This document shows positions 1-8,893 of a stretch of DNA of 64,000 nt, piece by piece (the stretch's first letter is position 1; every line of letters begins with the position of its first letter). The stretch is from Myxococcales bacterium. Lineage in GTDB: Bacteria; Myxococcota_A; Polyangia; Polyangiales; Polyangiaceae. The position numbers and the translations under genes were made by a program. Location: positions 496,001-560,000 of the forward strand of contig JADJQX010000006.1 in NCBI GenBank assembly GCA_016712525.1, given 5' to 3'. The notes under the pieces are model-generated. The model saw only the letters and a program-made list of their open reading frames with translations, searched no databases and had not been told where the DNA came from.

Positions 1-1549
1 CCACGGGCGACACCTCGAACGTCGTCACGACGGGCCCCGGCAGGATCTCCTCGACCTTGCCGGAGACCTTGTAGTCTGCAAGTGTCTTGACGAGCGTCTC
101 GGCGTTCTTGTGGAGCAGCGCCTCGTCGAGCACGAGGCTCGGGTCGACCGTGGCCGCCTCGAGCATGTCGGTCGGCGGCAAGCGGAACCCGGCTCCGAGC
201 GCGGGCACGAGCCTGTCGAGCTTCTCGAGCTTCGTGGGCTTCTCTTTGGCGAGCGCGGCCGACGTGTCGACGATCGTGATGGCCTCGGCGTTCGTGACCG
301 GGGCCTTCGCCGCCGGCCTCTTCTCGGGGGTCGCCAGGGCGAGCGCGGGCTCGCTCTCGGGCGCATCGTCCGCGCTCGCGTCGTCCGCGGTCGCGTCGTC
401 TTCGAGGTCGTCGGTCTCGGGCTCGGAGGCCGCCCCCGCGAAGAGCTCGGAGCTCGTGTCGATGACGAACTTCGGGCCCTCGTCGAGGTCGTCGGGAAGG
501 TCGAGCGGGCTCTCTTCGCGGGGCTCCGCCTTTTTCCCTCGGCGCGCGCGCGGCGCCTGGGCGCCCTCGGCCTTGAGGCCCGGGGCAGGGGCTTTTTCGG
601 TCGCGGGGGGTGGCTCGTCGACCGCGGCGTCGGCCTCGGCGTCGTCGCCCTTCGCCGGGGTGGCGTCCTTGGCGCGGGGCGCGCGAGCGCGCGATCGTTT
701 GGACTTGACGGGCGGAGGGAGCACCGACTCTTCCGGGGGCACGAACGTCTCGTCGTCGTCGTCGAGGCTCGCGGCCACGAAGGCCTCTTCGCCGCGCGAG
801 AGCTTGATCTTCGGGGTGGCGGCGGCGCGCTCCTTCTCGTCCGCGGCGCGCTCGAGGGCACGCGCGGCGGCCCACGCCTCGGCGACCGAGCGCGCGCCCG
901 TGGTCGTTCGCGTGAAGAGCGCCTTGAAGAACGCGGCGATCGTGTGGACGAGCGCGATGAACGAGAAGGTCGCCCGGGCGATCAAGATGAGGCCCACGAG
1001 CGAGAAGCCGACGAGGAACGAGCCCACGGTCGAGAAGAGCGAGCGCGCGACCTCGCCGAAGAGCTCGCCCACGAGGCCCGCGGAAGGGTGCTTGCCGAAC
1101 GCGACGGCCGTGGGCCACCCCACCTGGACGAGGGCCGCGCCGAGCACGAGCAGCAGCATGTCGCCGCCGAGCCGCGCCGGCGTGAGGTTGTTCTCTTTGC
1201 CTCGCACGAACGGGATGCCCAGCAAGAAGAGCTCGAGCGGGATCGACCACGACGCGAGCCCGACGAGCTGCACGAGGCAGCGCGCGCAGGCCTCGCCGAC
1301 GGGGCCCACCCAGTTCTCGCCGACGATCGGATCGTGCGGCACGGCGTTCGGGGACGGCGCGAGGCTCGGCTCACCCGCGTACGAGGCGAGGGCCAGCGCG
1401 AGGAAGATGGCCGACGTCCACATGACGAGGGCGGCGATCTCCCGATGACGAGCGAGGGCCCCCGCGCCGGCGCCCAAGACCTTGGGCACGCGGTTGTTCG
1501 AGGGGAGCGCCGAGTCGGGGCGTCGCTGGGCGAGAAGGGGGAAGGCCAT
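1..1549 (-). CDS. ftsK: DNA translocase FtsK, N-terminal portion (continues beyond the window)
   Basis: FtsK/SpoIIIE anchors at the division septum and pumps chromosomal DNA into daughter cells. The reading frame stays open to base 1, so only about 516 N-terminal residues are here. They show a four-helix membrane domain (roughly residues 38-200), a long acidic and Pro/Ala-rich linker, and then the start of the FtsK alpha domain: LPPTDMLE, and a VEEILPGPVVTTFEVSP stretch typical of the family just before the motor. The ATPase and gamma domains lie outside the window. The start ATG follows a GGAG separated by one base and a TAGGAT hexamer nine bases upstream, so the leader must be very short. 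No downstream partner is visible. Confidence 0.88.
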   Translation of the reverse strand, partial: MAFPLLAQRRPDSALPSNNRVPKVLGAGAGALARHREIAALVMWTSAIFLALALASYAGEPSLAPSPNAVPHDPIVGENWVGPVGEACARCLVQLVGLASWSIPLELFLLGIPFVRGKENNLTPARLGGDMLLLVLGAALVQVGWPTAVAFGKHPSAGLVGELFGEVARSLFSTVGSFLVGFSLVGLILIARATFSFIALVHTIAAFFKALFTRTTTGARSVAEAWAAARALERAADEKERAAATPKIKLSRGEEAFVAASLDDDDETFVPPEESVLPPPVKSKRSRARAPRAKDATPAKGDDAEADAAVDEPPPATEKAPAPGLKAEGAQAPRARRGKKAEPREESPLDLPDDLDEGPKFVIDTSSELFAGAASEPETDDLEDDATADDASADDAPESEPALALATPEKRPAAKAPVTNAEAITIVDTSAALAKEKPTKLEKLDRLVPALGAGFRLPPTDMLEAATVDPSLVLDEALLHKNAETLVKTLADYKVSGKVEEILPGPVVTTFEVSPV

Positions 1550-1558
1550 GCTCCTTTT

Positions 1559-1564
1559 ATCCTA
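1559..1564 (-). promoter_or_regulatory. Putative -10 element of ftsK
   Basis: TAGGAT lies 9 nt before the ftsK ATG, with AAAAGGAGC between. A transcript starting the usual 6-7 nt after the hexamer would have almost no leader. No clear -35 is seen. Confidence 0.4.
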
Positions 1565-1816
1565 CATCGGAGACTATGTGGGTAGGAGCCCCGAGGCCAA
1601 GTTCGTCGTGCGGGTCGCTGCTAGGTTCGCCGTGGCCCCGCGAAAACGTGGGCGCGCGCCCTCGGCACCGAAGTTTGTTGGGAGAGCCCCGCGGCTTGGG
1701 TAACATGGGACCCCTTGCGGGACGTGACGGGAGCCTTGGCCCGGCGCGCTCGTGCCGTCTCGGGGAGGGCCTGCCTACGCAGGTTGCCCCCGAGCCCGGA
1801 CTTCGGACGAGGAGAG

Positions 1817-3460
1817 ATGGCCGTCGAAACCAATCGAAAGTTCTCGAGCCGCACGACCCGGTCGATGTGGCCTGCCCGCGTCGCCCTTCTCGTCAGCCTG
1901 CTGGGCACGGTCGGTGCGTCGTCCGTCCTCGGTGGATGTGCCGTGAGCGAGACCGACGTGAAGCGCTGGGAAGGCACCGAGCGCGGCCCCGTGAAGCTCG
2001 TCGCCGTCCTCACCCACGACAAGTACAAGCCCGAGCTCCGCATCGAAGCCGCCCTCGCCCTCGTGCGCATGAAGCCCCGCGGCGGCAAGAAGGTCGGCTT
2101 CACGATGCTCCTCGACAAATACAAAGACGAGGAAGGCGTCCAACGCGAGGGCGCGCTCAAGCAGCTCGACGAAGAGTCGCGCAAGATGATCGTGAACGGC
2201 ATGGCGCCGACCCTCGTGAAGGAGATGGAGGCCGCTCCTCCGCCTCGCACGGCCGAGGGTCGCCTCCCCGAGGACAAGTCGATCCCCTACAAGGACGCGG
2301 CCTTCGCGATGCTCTCGAACGAGCCTACGCTCGTCGGCGACGAGAACACCCGCAAGGAGCTCTCGGCCGCGCTCATCAAGTGGGTGCAGGCGGGCTTCGA
2401 GGATCGCCTCGAGAACAGCTCGCAGCAGTACAGCGTCGAGCAGATGATGCGCTTCCTCGGGCCCACGAGCGTGAAGGCGCTCCCGGGCATCATCAACGAG
2501 AGCGCGAACCGCCTCGACCGCATGGCCGGCCTCATCAGCGAGCTCGGCGACGCCGAGACGAAGCAGAAGGCCTCCGAAGCCCTCGTCGTGCTCGCCAAGA
2601 AGCTCCTCACCCCCGACTGGGCCACCGCCCAGACGAAGGTCGTGAAGGAGTTCAACGAGAAGAACAACGTCAAGGCGAACGACTCGCAGGTGGCCCAGCA
2701 GGTCGAGAAAATGCTCGATCGCCGCCTCACCGAAGAGATCTTCGTCGCCATGAAGAAGGTCGGAGGTCGCCCGGCCATCGAGTTTCTCATCGGCTTCGCC
2801 GGAGACGCGAAGAACAAAGAAGACCGCCGCAAGCTCGCCCTCGCCGCCCTCGAGGGGCGCATGGACAAGAGCAACGCGAAGGACCTCGAGCACGTCTTCG
2901 CGATCGTCAAGGAAGAGACCACGCCCGACTCGGTGCGCGACGTGGCCTTCCAGCGCCTCGGCGAGTTCCCCAAGGAGCTCATCGTGTCGAAGCTCTACAC
3001 GGTCTTCGACGCCAAAAAGTGGAAGGTGCGCTGGGTCGCGGCGAGCATGATCCTGAAGACCATGAACGCCAAGCAGATCGGCGATTTCATGGACAAGATG
3101 CCCAAGAACGACAAGGTCAAGATGGGCATGACCGAGCCGCTCTCCTACGGCCAGATCATCGCCAAGATGGAGGGGGATGGCCGCGCGGCGCTCGCCCCGT
3201 ACCTCCAGTCGAAGGTCATCGGTCCGAAGGTGGTGGCGCTCGGGTCCTTCTACGAGGGCAAGAAGGCCGACATCCACCTCGTGCAACCGTACGAGAACGA
3301 CACGGCCCTCCTCCCGAACGGCAAGTGCGAAAAGGAAGACGAGTGCGACTGGAAGGTCGACGTGCCCAAGCCCGGCAACCCGAAAGAGACCGAGCCGAAG
3401 GAGCTGAAGACCGTGGGCGACCTCGTCAAGTACGCCATCATTCCGTCGATGGAAAAGTGA
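1817..3460 (+). CDS. HEAT-repeat-like lipoprotein, unknown function
   Basis: A 547-residue protein with an N-terminal signal peptide and lipobox (VLGGC, Cys at about residue 41), so it should be lipidated and held at a membrane facing the periplasm. The rest is alpha-helical and charged, with repeated helical pairs and leucine spacing resembling HEAT/armadillo solenoids (for example around LRIEAALALVRM near the start and VRWVAASMILKTM near residue 430). Such scaffolds usually mediate protein contacts; no catalytic motif is visible. I chose ATG 1817 because GAGGAGAG precedes it; a longer reading starting at 1715 would put 34 arginine-rich residues before the signal peptide. Stand-alone gene, with a hairpin-bearing gap after it. 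Confidence 0.8.
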   Translation: MAVETNRKFSSRTTRSMWPARVALLVSLLGTVGASSVLGGCAVSETDVKRWEGTERGPVKLVAVLTHDKYKPELRIEAALALVRMKPRGGKKVGFTMLLDKYKDEEGVQREGALKQLDEESRKMIVNGMAPTLVKEMEAAPPPRTAEGRLPEDKSIPYKDAAFAMLSNEPTLVGDENTRKELSAALIKWVQAGFEDRLENSSQQYSVEQMMRFLGPTSVKALPGIINESANRLDRMAGLISELGDAETKQKASEALVVLAKKLLTPDWATAQTKVVKEFNEKNNVKANDSQVAQQVEKMLDRRLTEEIFVAMKKVGGRPAIEFLIGFAGDAKNKEDRRKLALAALEGRMDKSNAKDLEHVFAIVKEETTPDSVRDVAFQRLGEFPKELIVSKLYTVFDAKKWKVRWVAASMILKTMNAKQIGDFMDKMPKNDKVKMGMTEPLSYGQIIAKMEGDGRAALAPYLQSKVIGPKVVALGSFYEGKKADIHLVQPYENDTALLPNGKCEKEDECDWKVDVPKPGNPKETEPKELKTVGDLVKYAIIPSMEK

Positions 3461-3770
3461 CGACTTTCCACACGTTGCGGTCAACGTCGGTCGCCGCTTC
3501 GGGGGCCGGAGCGCGCGCCCGGGGGTGGGCGGAGCGGGGGAGTGTGCCTCGCGCTCCATGCAAAGTAGCTCTTGCCCGCGCGGGCCATTTTGCGGAAAAC
3601 TTCTCCATGGTTGGCCCACGAGGGCAAACTGCTCGCTCACCCGCCTCGGCGGGTGGGGCGCCGCCGGGCGAGGCTCGGGGCATCGGGCGTCGCGGTCGCC
3701 GCACCCTGTCACTTTTCCAACGCTCGCCCGCGCGAAGCGAATCACCAAGAAGGCACGTCAAGGGGTCTCG
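3461..3770 (+). other. Intergenic region, 310 bp, with one GC hairpin
   Basis: No supported gene. The clearest structure is a perfect 7-bp hairpin at 3638-3655 (CACCCGC, loop CTCG, GCGGGTG) with no T-tract. It may stabilise the end of the upstream lipoprotein mRNA. A Shine-Dalgarno-like AAGGGG at 3760-3765 belongs to the next gene. Confidence 0.5.
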
Positions 3771-4589
3771 ATGAGCTCGGATCCGAACAAAAAAAGCCCG
3801 CGAACGTTCCAGTGCCGCGACGTCTTGTGGGACACGTTCGAGCAGATGGCGCGGGAGCTCGAGTGCAGCGTCGACTACCTGATCAACGAGTCGATGAAGC
3901 AGTACTCGAGGCAGCGGAACTATGGCGAGCGTGCGCCGATGCGCGAGCCGCCGAGCCGCGACCCGGGGTACGCGAGCGCACCGCCCCCGCCGCCCATGCC
4001 GGCGCGTGGCACCATTCCGCCCACGCCCGCCGGGCGCCTTCCCCCGCCGCCCATGCCTCGTGGTGGTGGCGCGGGCATGCCTCCTCCTCCTCCTCGCCAC
4101 CCGACGCTCAACCCGAGCCGGCAGCCCCCTCCTCTCGGCGGTGGGGCGGGTGGCGGATTGCCGATGCCTCCTCCCCCGCGTGGGCAGCAGCCTCCTGCGT
4201 ACCCGCGGAACCCGCCCCCTCCGGTCGAGCGCGAGCGCCCGCCGCCTCCCCGCGAGACCCGTGATCCGGGGCCGCCTCCAGGGCGAAGCAACGGGTTCGG
4301 CCCGCAGGGGGCATCGCTCAGCGTCATGTACCAGGGCGAGAAGTGGGCCGTGAACAAGGACCGCTTCGTCATCGGCCGTGGCCGTCAGTCGAGCGACCTC
4401 ACGCTGAAAGACCCGAACGTGTCGCGTCAGCACGCGATGGTCGAGTACCAGAACGGCGTCTACTTCATCGTCGACATGGGCTCGACGAACGGCGTCGAGT
4501 ACAACGGGCAGCGCATCGCGCGAAAGCAGATCGCCGAGGGCGACGTCTTCCGCATCTGCGACCACGACCTGCGCTTCACCTTCCGCTGA
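3771..4589 (+). CDS. Ribbon-helix-helix-like N-terminus fused to a C-terminal FHA domain
   Basis: 272 residues in three parts. Residues 8-50 resemble an Arc/CopG-type ribbon-helix-helix segment (RTFQCRDVLWDTFEQMA then SVDYLINESM), which in that family dimerises and binds DNA. Residues 52-180 are a low-complexity Pro/Gly/Arg linker. Residues 183-272 are a complete FHA domain with GRGR, SRQHA and GSTNG, the motifs that read phosphothreonine. The fusion suggests a DNA-binding or dimerising module controlled by Ser/Thr phosphorylation; that is inference. ATG 3771 has AAGGGG at good spacing. It sits 14 bp before the Fe-S protein gene and is probably co-transcribed with it. Confidence 0.82.
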   Translation: MSSDPNKKSPRTFQCRDVLWDTFEQMARELECSVDYLINESMKQYSRQRNYGERAPMREPPSRDPGYASAPPPPPMPARGTIPPTPAGRLPPPPMPRGGGAGMPPPPPRHPTLNPSRQPPPLGGGAGGGLPMPPPPRGQQPPAYPRNPPPPVERERPPPPRETRDPGPPPGRSNGFGPQGASLSVMYQGEKWAVNKDRFVIGRGRQSSDLTLKDPNVSRQHAMVEYQNGVYFIVDMGSTNGVEYNGQRIARKQIAEGDVFRICDHDLRFTFR

Positions 4590-4603
4590 GGCGGGGTGTC
4601 TCC

Positions 4604-5782
4604 ATGAGCGAACGAAGGCCGGACGAGCGTGGCTTCACCCGGCTTCCGATGCTCGCGGAGTCGAAGGTCGCCCTCGAGACGTGCACCTACTGCCCGAAGC
4701 TCTGTCGGACGGTGTGCCCGGTGTCGAACGCGGAGCCGCGCGAGGCGCTGACGCCGTGGGGCAAGATGTCCTCCGCGTACCACCTCGCGCGCGGCGATCT
4801 GGCCACGGTCGAGGGCACGCCCACGACCGATCTCGAGACCGAGCGCGGCTTCGCGAAAGTGGCGTACGCGTGCACGGGGTGCGGGGCATGCAAAAACGCA
4901 TGCGATCATCGTAACCCCGTGTACGATACACTCTTTCGCGCGCGTTCTGCCGCGACCCGCGCGGGGCTCGCACCCGAGAGCGCGAAGCGCGTGCTCGCGG
5001 CGTTCGACCAGAAGGCGAGCGAGGCCGAGCTCGCGGCGCGGCGCATCGATCCGGGCGCCGAGCGGCGGCCCGTCGCGCTGGTGGTAGGATGTGGGTACAT
5101 GCGTCACGCCGAGCCCGAGGCGCGTGAGGCGCTCGCGGTCGCGCGGAAGCTCACGGGGCGAGACGTGAGGCTCGTCGGGGGCTGCTGCGGGCTGCCGCTG
5201 CTCCACGCGGGGGACGGCGAGCGGTTCGACTCGCACCTCACGGCGTTCGTGAAGGAGCTCTCGTGGTTCGACGAGGTGCTCGTGCTCGACGCGGGGTGCG
5301 CTCGGGTGCTGCGGGACGAGGCGCCGCGGCGAGGCGCGGGCGACCCACGAGCGGAGCTCGTGGTAGAGCGCGCGGCGAAGGAGCTCGCGGGGCTCGCGCC
5401 GCTCGGCGAAGACGAGCGGGGCGAGCGTGTGACGTACCACGATCCGTGTGCGCTCTCGCGGGGTCTCGGGGTGACCGAGGCGCCGCGGGCGGTGCTCACG
5501 AGGCTGCTCGGGCGCGCGCCCGAGGAGCTCGTGAGGAACCGCGAGGACAGCGTGTGCTCGGGGGCGGGCGGGCTCTTGCCCGTCACGCACCCGGAGATCG
5601 CCGAAGAGGTCGCGCGGGCTCGCGTGAGCGAGCACGCGGCGGCCTCGGGGGGCACGTGGGTGACGGCGTGCTCGTCGAGCCTGCGGGCGTTCCGAAGGAG
5701 CGCCCCGCAGGCGAAGGTCGAAGACGTGGTGACGTGGATCGCGCGGGGGCTCGGGGTTTCCGAGGCGAAAGACCGCGGATGA
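4604..5782 (+). CDS. (Fe-S)-binding CCG-domain oxidoreductase subunit, GlpC/LutA/HdrD-like
   Basis: 392 residues. Two ferredoxin-like [4Fe-4S] motifs are present: Cys27-x2-Cys30-x3-Cys34-x3-Cys38 (an imperfect first motif) and Cys90-x2-Cys93-x2-Cys96-x3-Cys100. Two cysteine-rich CCG domains follow (GGCCGLP near residue 190 and DPCALSRG with CSGAGG near 285-330). This architecture passes electrons between a flavin or quinone-linked dehydrogenase and a partner, as in GlpC, LutA and heterodisulfide reductase subunits. No flavoprotein partner is adjacent, so the substrate cannot be named. The stop overlaps the histidine kinase start (ATGA), so the two are translationally coupled. Confidence 0.82.
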   Translation: MSERRPDERGFTRLPMLAESKVALETCTYCPKLCRTVCPVSNAEPREALTPWGKMSSAYHLARGDLATVEGTPTTDLETERGFAKVAYACTGCGACKNACDHRNPVYDTLFRARSAATRAGLAPESAKRVLAAFDQKASEAELAARRIDPGAERRPVALVVGCGYMRHAEPEAREALAVARKLTGRDVRLVGGCCGLPLLHAGDGERFDSHLTAFVKELSWFDEVLVLDAGCARVLRDEAPRRGAGDPRAELVVERAAKELAGLAPLGEDERGERVTYHDPCALSRGLGVTEAPRAVLTRLLGRAPEELVRNREDSVCSGAGGLLPVTHPEIAEEVARARVSEHAAASGGTWVTACSSSLRAFRRSAPQAKVEDVVTWIARGLGVSEAKDRG

Positions 5783-7320
5783 GCGCGGCCCTCGGGCCGC
5801 GCGAGGGCCGCGGGGTGGCGCGTCGGGTGCTCGTGGCCTTCTTGGCCACGGCGCTCGCCTTCGTGGTGACGCTCGCCTTCGCCCTCGCCACGCAACGCCG
5901 CGCTGCCGAGGGCAACGAAGAGATCGCGAAGGGGTTCGTCCCGGTGGCGCTCCGCCTCGCCAAGCTCCGCGCCACCCAGGCGACCCTCGCCACGCTCCTC
6001 GATCGCACGCCCGACGATCGCGATCCGTCGGCCACGCGCCTGCTCGTCGAGCCGCTCGCGAGCGTTCGTCAAGCTACCTTGACGGATGCGAAGGCAGCGA
6101 TCGAGACCGACCTCGTGGCCGTCGGCAGCGACGAGACCCGCGCGCTCGCCGAGTCGCTCTCGGCCGACCTCGACGCCGTCGCCACCACCCTCGCGGGGGA
6201 CAAGTTGGCGATCGACGCGCTGTTCGCGGCCATGGAGCGCGGCGATCGCGACGGCGTGAACGACGCCGTCGTCCGCGTGGGGGCCATCGAGCACGACGCC
6301 GACAAGAAGATCGGCGCCCTCGCGAACCGCGTCGCCGCCTCGATGGAGGCGGTCTCCGCCGAGGCCAAGAAGCGCGAACGCCGCTCGATCGTCCTCGTCG
6401 TCTTCATGCTCGCCTTCACGCTCGCCGTCGGGCTCGGCATGAGCGTGCACGTGAGCCGCATCCTCCGCCCCCTCGGCGCCGTCACGGCCCGGGCCCGCGC
6501 CGTCGCGCAGGGAGATCTGCGGCCCGTACCCGTCGGCCCCGCCGAAGACGAGATCGGCGAGCTCGCGGTCGCCTTCGAGAAGATGGTCGAGGCCGTCGGG
6601 GCGGCGCAGAGCCGCGCGGTCGCCAACGAGCGGCTCGCCGCCATCGGCAAGATGGCCGCCCACGTCACGCACGAGATCCGAAACCCGCTGAGCTCGATCA
6701 CCCTCAACATCGAGCTGCTCGAAGAAGAGCTCGCGGGCAAAGACGTCGGGCCCGAGAGCCGCGAGCTGCTCGCCTCGATCGACCGCGAGGTCGAGCGGCT
6801 CGCGAACCTCTCCGAAGATTACCTGCGTCTTGCACGTATTCCGTCGCCGCGCCTCGACGCCGAGGACCTGGCCGAGCTCCTGCGGGACGTCGCGCGGTTC
6901 TCGAAGAAGGAGCTCGAGCGCGCGTCGACCGAGCTCTGTCTCGACGTCCCCGACGGGCTCCCGTCCGTGATGTTCGACGAAGCTCAGATCCGCCAGGCCA
7001 TCCTGAACCTCGTTCGAAACGCGCGCGAGGCCATGCCTCGCGGTGGACGGGTCGATCTGTGCGTGTCCGCCGAGGGCATGAACGTCGTCGTCTCGGTGAG
7101 CGACCGGGGCGGAGGCATCCCCCCCGAGATCCGCGACCGCGTGTTCGATCCGTTCTTCTCCACGAAGGGCGAGGGCACGGGGCTCGGCCTCGCCATCACG
7201 CGCCGGATCGTCGAGGCCCACGGCGGCACGCTCACCTGCGACGCGCGCGAAGGGGGCGGCACGACGTTCCGCCTCACGCTCCCCCTCGCGTCCTCGAAGA
7301 GCCAGTTCTCGCCCGCCTGA
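5779..7320 (+). CDS. Membrane sensor histidine kinase (HAMP, HisKA, HATPase)
   Basis: 513 residues. TM1 is about residues 16-38, a periplasmic helical sensor of about 160 residues follows, TM2 is about 204-226, then HAMP. The phosphoacceptor is His298 in THEIRNPL. The ATP-binding domain has an N-box (NLVRNAREAM), a G1 box (DRGGGIP), an F box (DPFFSTK) and a G2 box (GTGLGL). This is a complete transmitter of the NtrB-like group without a PAS domain. The start overlaps the Fe-S gene stop by 4 bp (ATGA). No response regulator gene is next to it, so its partner is elsewhere. Coupling to a redox protein hints at a redox or metabolic signal, which is inference. Confidence 0.92.
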   Translation: MSAALGPREGRGVARRVLVAFLATALAFVVTLAFALATQRRAAEGNEEIAKGFVPVALRLAKLRATQATLATLLDRTPDDRDPSATRLLVEPLASVRQATLTDAKAAIETDLVAVGSDETRALAESLSADLDAVATTLAGDKLAIDALFAAMERGDRDGVNDAVVRVGAIEHDADKKIGALANRVAASMEAVSAEAKKRERRSIVLVVFMLAFTLAVGLGMSVHVSRILRPLGAVTARARAVAQGDLRPVPVGPAEDEIGELAVAFEKMVEAVGAAQSRAVANERLAAIGKMAAHVTHEIRNPLSSITLNIELLEEELAGKDVGPESRELLASIDREVERLANLSEDYLRLARIPSPRLDAEDLAELLRDVARFSKKELERASTELCLDVPDGLPSVMFDEAQIRQAILNLVRNAREAMPRGGRVDLCVSAEGMNVVVSVSDRGGGIPPEIRDRVFDPFFSTKGEGTGLGLAITRRIVEAHGGTLTCDAREGGGTTFRLTLPLASSKSQFSPA

Positions 7321-7376
7321 GCGTGCCCAGCCGGGCCTGCCGCGTGGGCGCGTCGATCCGATGGTCGCCACGGCGG

Positions 7377-7382
7377 TAAGGT
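7377..7382 (+). promoter_or_regulatory. Putative -10 element of rph
   Basis: TAAGGT lies 15 nt before the rph ATG. No Shine-Dalgarno sequence is evident between them, so the leader would be about 8-9 nt. Confidence 0.35.
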
Positions 7383-7397
7383 GGTTAACTCCGCACC

Positions 7398-8165
7398 ATG
7401 TCGACCCGCCCGAGCTCCCGTCCGAACGAAGCCCTCCGCCCCGTCACGATGCAGATCGGCTTCCACTCCTACGCCGAGGGCTCCGTGCTCTATCGTTGCG
7501 GAAGGACAGTGGTTTTGTGCACGGCATCGGTCGAGGACCGCGTGCCGCCCTTCCTCGAAGGCAAGGGCAAAGGGTGGGTCACGGCCGAGTACCAGATGCA
7601 CCCCCGCGCGAACCCGCAGCGCCGCGAGTCACGCGACGGGCGCGGCAAGGCCCCGAGCGGTCGCACCCAAGAGATCCAGCGCCTCGTCGGGCGTGCTCTC
7701 CGCGCCGCCGTCGACCTCGACACGCTCGGTGAGCGCACGATCGCGATCGACTGCGACGTGCTCGAGGCCGACGGAGGTACCCGCACGGCCTCGATCACGG
7801 GCGCGTACGTGGCGCTCGCCGTCGCGCTCGACAAGCTCCGACGCGACGGTCGCCTCCATCAGAAGGTGCTCCACCCGCCCGTGGCGGCCACGAGCGTCGG
7901 GTGGCTTCGCGGCGAGCTCCTCCTCGACCTCGAGTACGTCGAAGACTCCAAGGCCGACGTCGACCTGAACGTGGTCGCCACGGCCGCAGGCGCGATCGTC
8001 GAGATCCAGGGCACGGCCGAGGGCACCCCCATCCCCCGCGTCGAGCTCGATCGCATGGTCGACCTCGCGCTCCGCGGCGTCGAAGAGCTCACGCGCCTCC
8101 AGACGAGCGCGCTCGCGCTCCACGGGACGAACCTCGCCGACCTCCTGAAAGAGAGCGCGTCGTGA
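7398..8165 (+). CDS. rph: Ribonuclease PH
   Basis: 255 residues, the normal length for this phosphorolytic 3'-5' exoribonuclease that trims tRNA 3' ends. Family features are visible from the N-terminus: SVLYRCGRTVVLCTASVED, the GWVTAEYQMHPRA segment, the RTQEIQRLVGRALRA phosphate-binding region, and TIAIDCDVLEADGGTRTASITGA. The gene overlaps rdgB by 4 bp (GTGA). The rph-rdgB pairing is common in bacteria and supports both assignments. Confidence 0.96.
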   Translation: MSTRPSSRPNEALRPVTMQIGFHSYAEGSVLYRCGRTVVLCTASVEDRVPPFLEGKGKGWVTAEYQMHPRANPQRRESRDGRGKAPSGRTQEIQRLVGRALRAAVDLDTLGERTIAIDCDVLEADGGTRTASITGAYVALAVALDKLRRDGRLHQKVLHPPVAATSVGWLRGELLLDLEYVEDSKADVDLNVVATAAGAIVEIQGTAEGTPIPRVELDRMVDLALRGVEELTRLQTSALALHGTNLADLLKESAS

Positions 8166-8812
8166 GCCGCAACATGCTTGTGGTGGCCACGCAGAACGCC
8201 GGTAAGCTCGCCGAGCTGCGCGCCCTCCTCGCCGAGCTGCCGGTCGACGTGGTCTCGGTCGACGAGGTCCTCACCCGCAAAATCACGGTGATCGAGGACG
8301 GCGACACCTTCGCCGAGAACGCCACCAAGAAGGCCGTGGCCATCGCCCGCGCCACGATGATGCTCACTCTCGCGGACGACTCGGGGCTCGAGGTCGATGC
8401 GCTCGGCGGCGCTCCCGGGGTTCGCTCGGCGCGCTTCGCCCACGCCCGTGCGACCGACGGAGAGAACAACGCGGCCCTCATCTCGGCGCTCTCGGGGCTC
8501 TCGGCCGACGGCGTGCTCTTCCCGGCGCGATTTCGCTGCGTGCTCGCGCTCGTCGATCCCCTCCTCTCGTTCGAGCCGCACCTCGTCGAGGGGGTCTGCG
8601 AGGGGCGAATCCTCGTCACGCCGCGTGGCTCGCGTGGCTTCGGCTACGACCCGCTCTTCTTGGTCGACGGCACCGAGAAGACGATGGCCGAGCTCGACGA
8701 CGCCGAGAAGAACGCGGTGTCGCACCGTGGCAAGGCGTTCGGCGCGCTCCGGCTCGCCCTCGAGAAGGCCCTCATCGTCCGCGACGAGGCCGCGCGCACC
8801 ATCGCCGGCTGA
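8162..8812 (+). CDS. rdgB: XTP/dITP pyrophosphatase (RdgB/HAM1 family)
   Basis: 216 residues. The enzyme hydrolyses non-canonical purine nucleoside triphosphates (XTP, dITP) to monophosphates, keeping them out of nucleic acids. Signature residues are the substrate-binding TQNAGK near residues 10-15, LADDSGLEVDALGGAPGVRSAR in the middle, GFGYDPLF, and the C-terminal SHRGKA. The GTG at 8162 overlaps the rph stop, giving MSRNMLVVATQ; an ATG four codons later is possible. It is translationally coupled to rph. Confidence 0.94.
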   Translation: MSRNMLVVATQNAGKLAELRALLAELPVDVVSVDEVLTRKITVIEDGDTFAENATKKAVAIARATMMLTLADDSGLEVDALGGAPGVRSARFAHARATDGENNAALISALSGLSADGVLFPARFRCVLALVDPLLSFEPHLVEGVCEGRILVTPRGSRGFGYDPLFLVDGTEKTMAELDDAEKNAVSHRGKAFGALRLALEKALIVRDEAARTIAG

Positions 8813-8845
8813 GAGCCCTTCGCGGCGCCCGAACAAAAGGAACGA

Positions 8846-8873
8846 GGCCCGCGCTTCGTAACGAAGGCGGGCC
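8846..8873 (-). terminator. Intrinsic terminator for sodB, between convergent rdgB and sodB
   Basis: GGCCCGC-G-CTTCGT pairs with ACGAAG-GCGGGCC, a 13-bp stem with one bulged G and a tiny loop. On the minus strand it is followed by a T-rich run (CCTTTTGTT), as expected for the end of sodB. It may also stop rdgB from the other side. Confidence 0.7.
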
Positions 8874-8893
8874 CCACGTGTCCCCGGGCGACT

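Noticed and set aside
5104..7371. 755-codon open frame on the minus strand opposite the Fe-S and kinase genes
   Set aside because: A shadow of high GC: Arg/Glu/His-rich with no family features, fully antisense to two genes with clear motifs.
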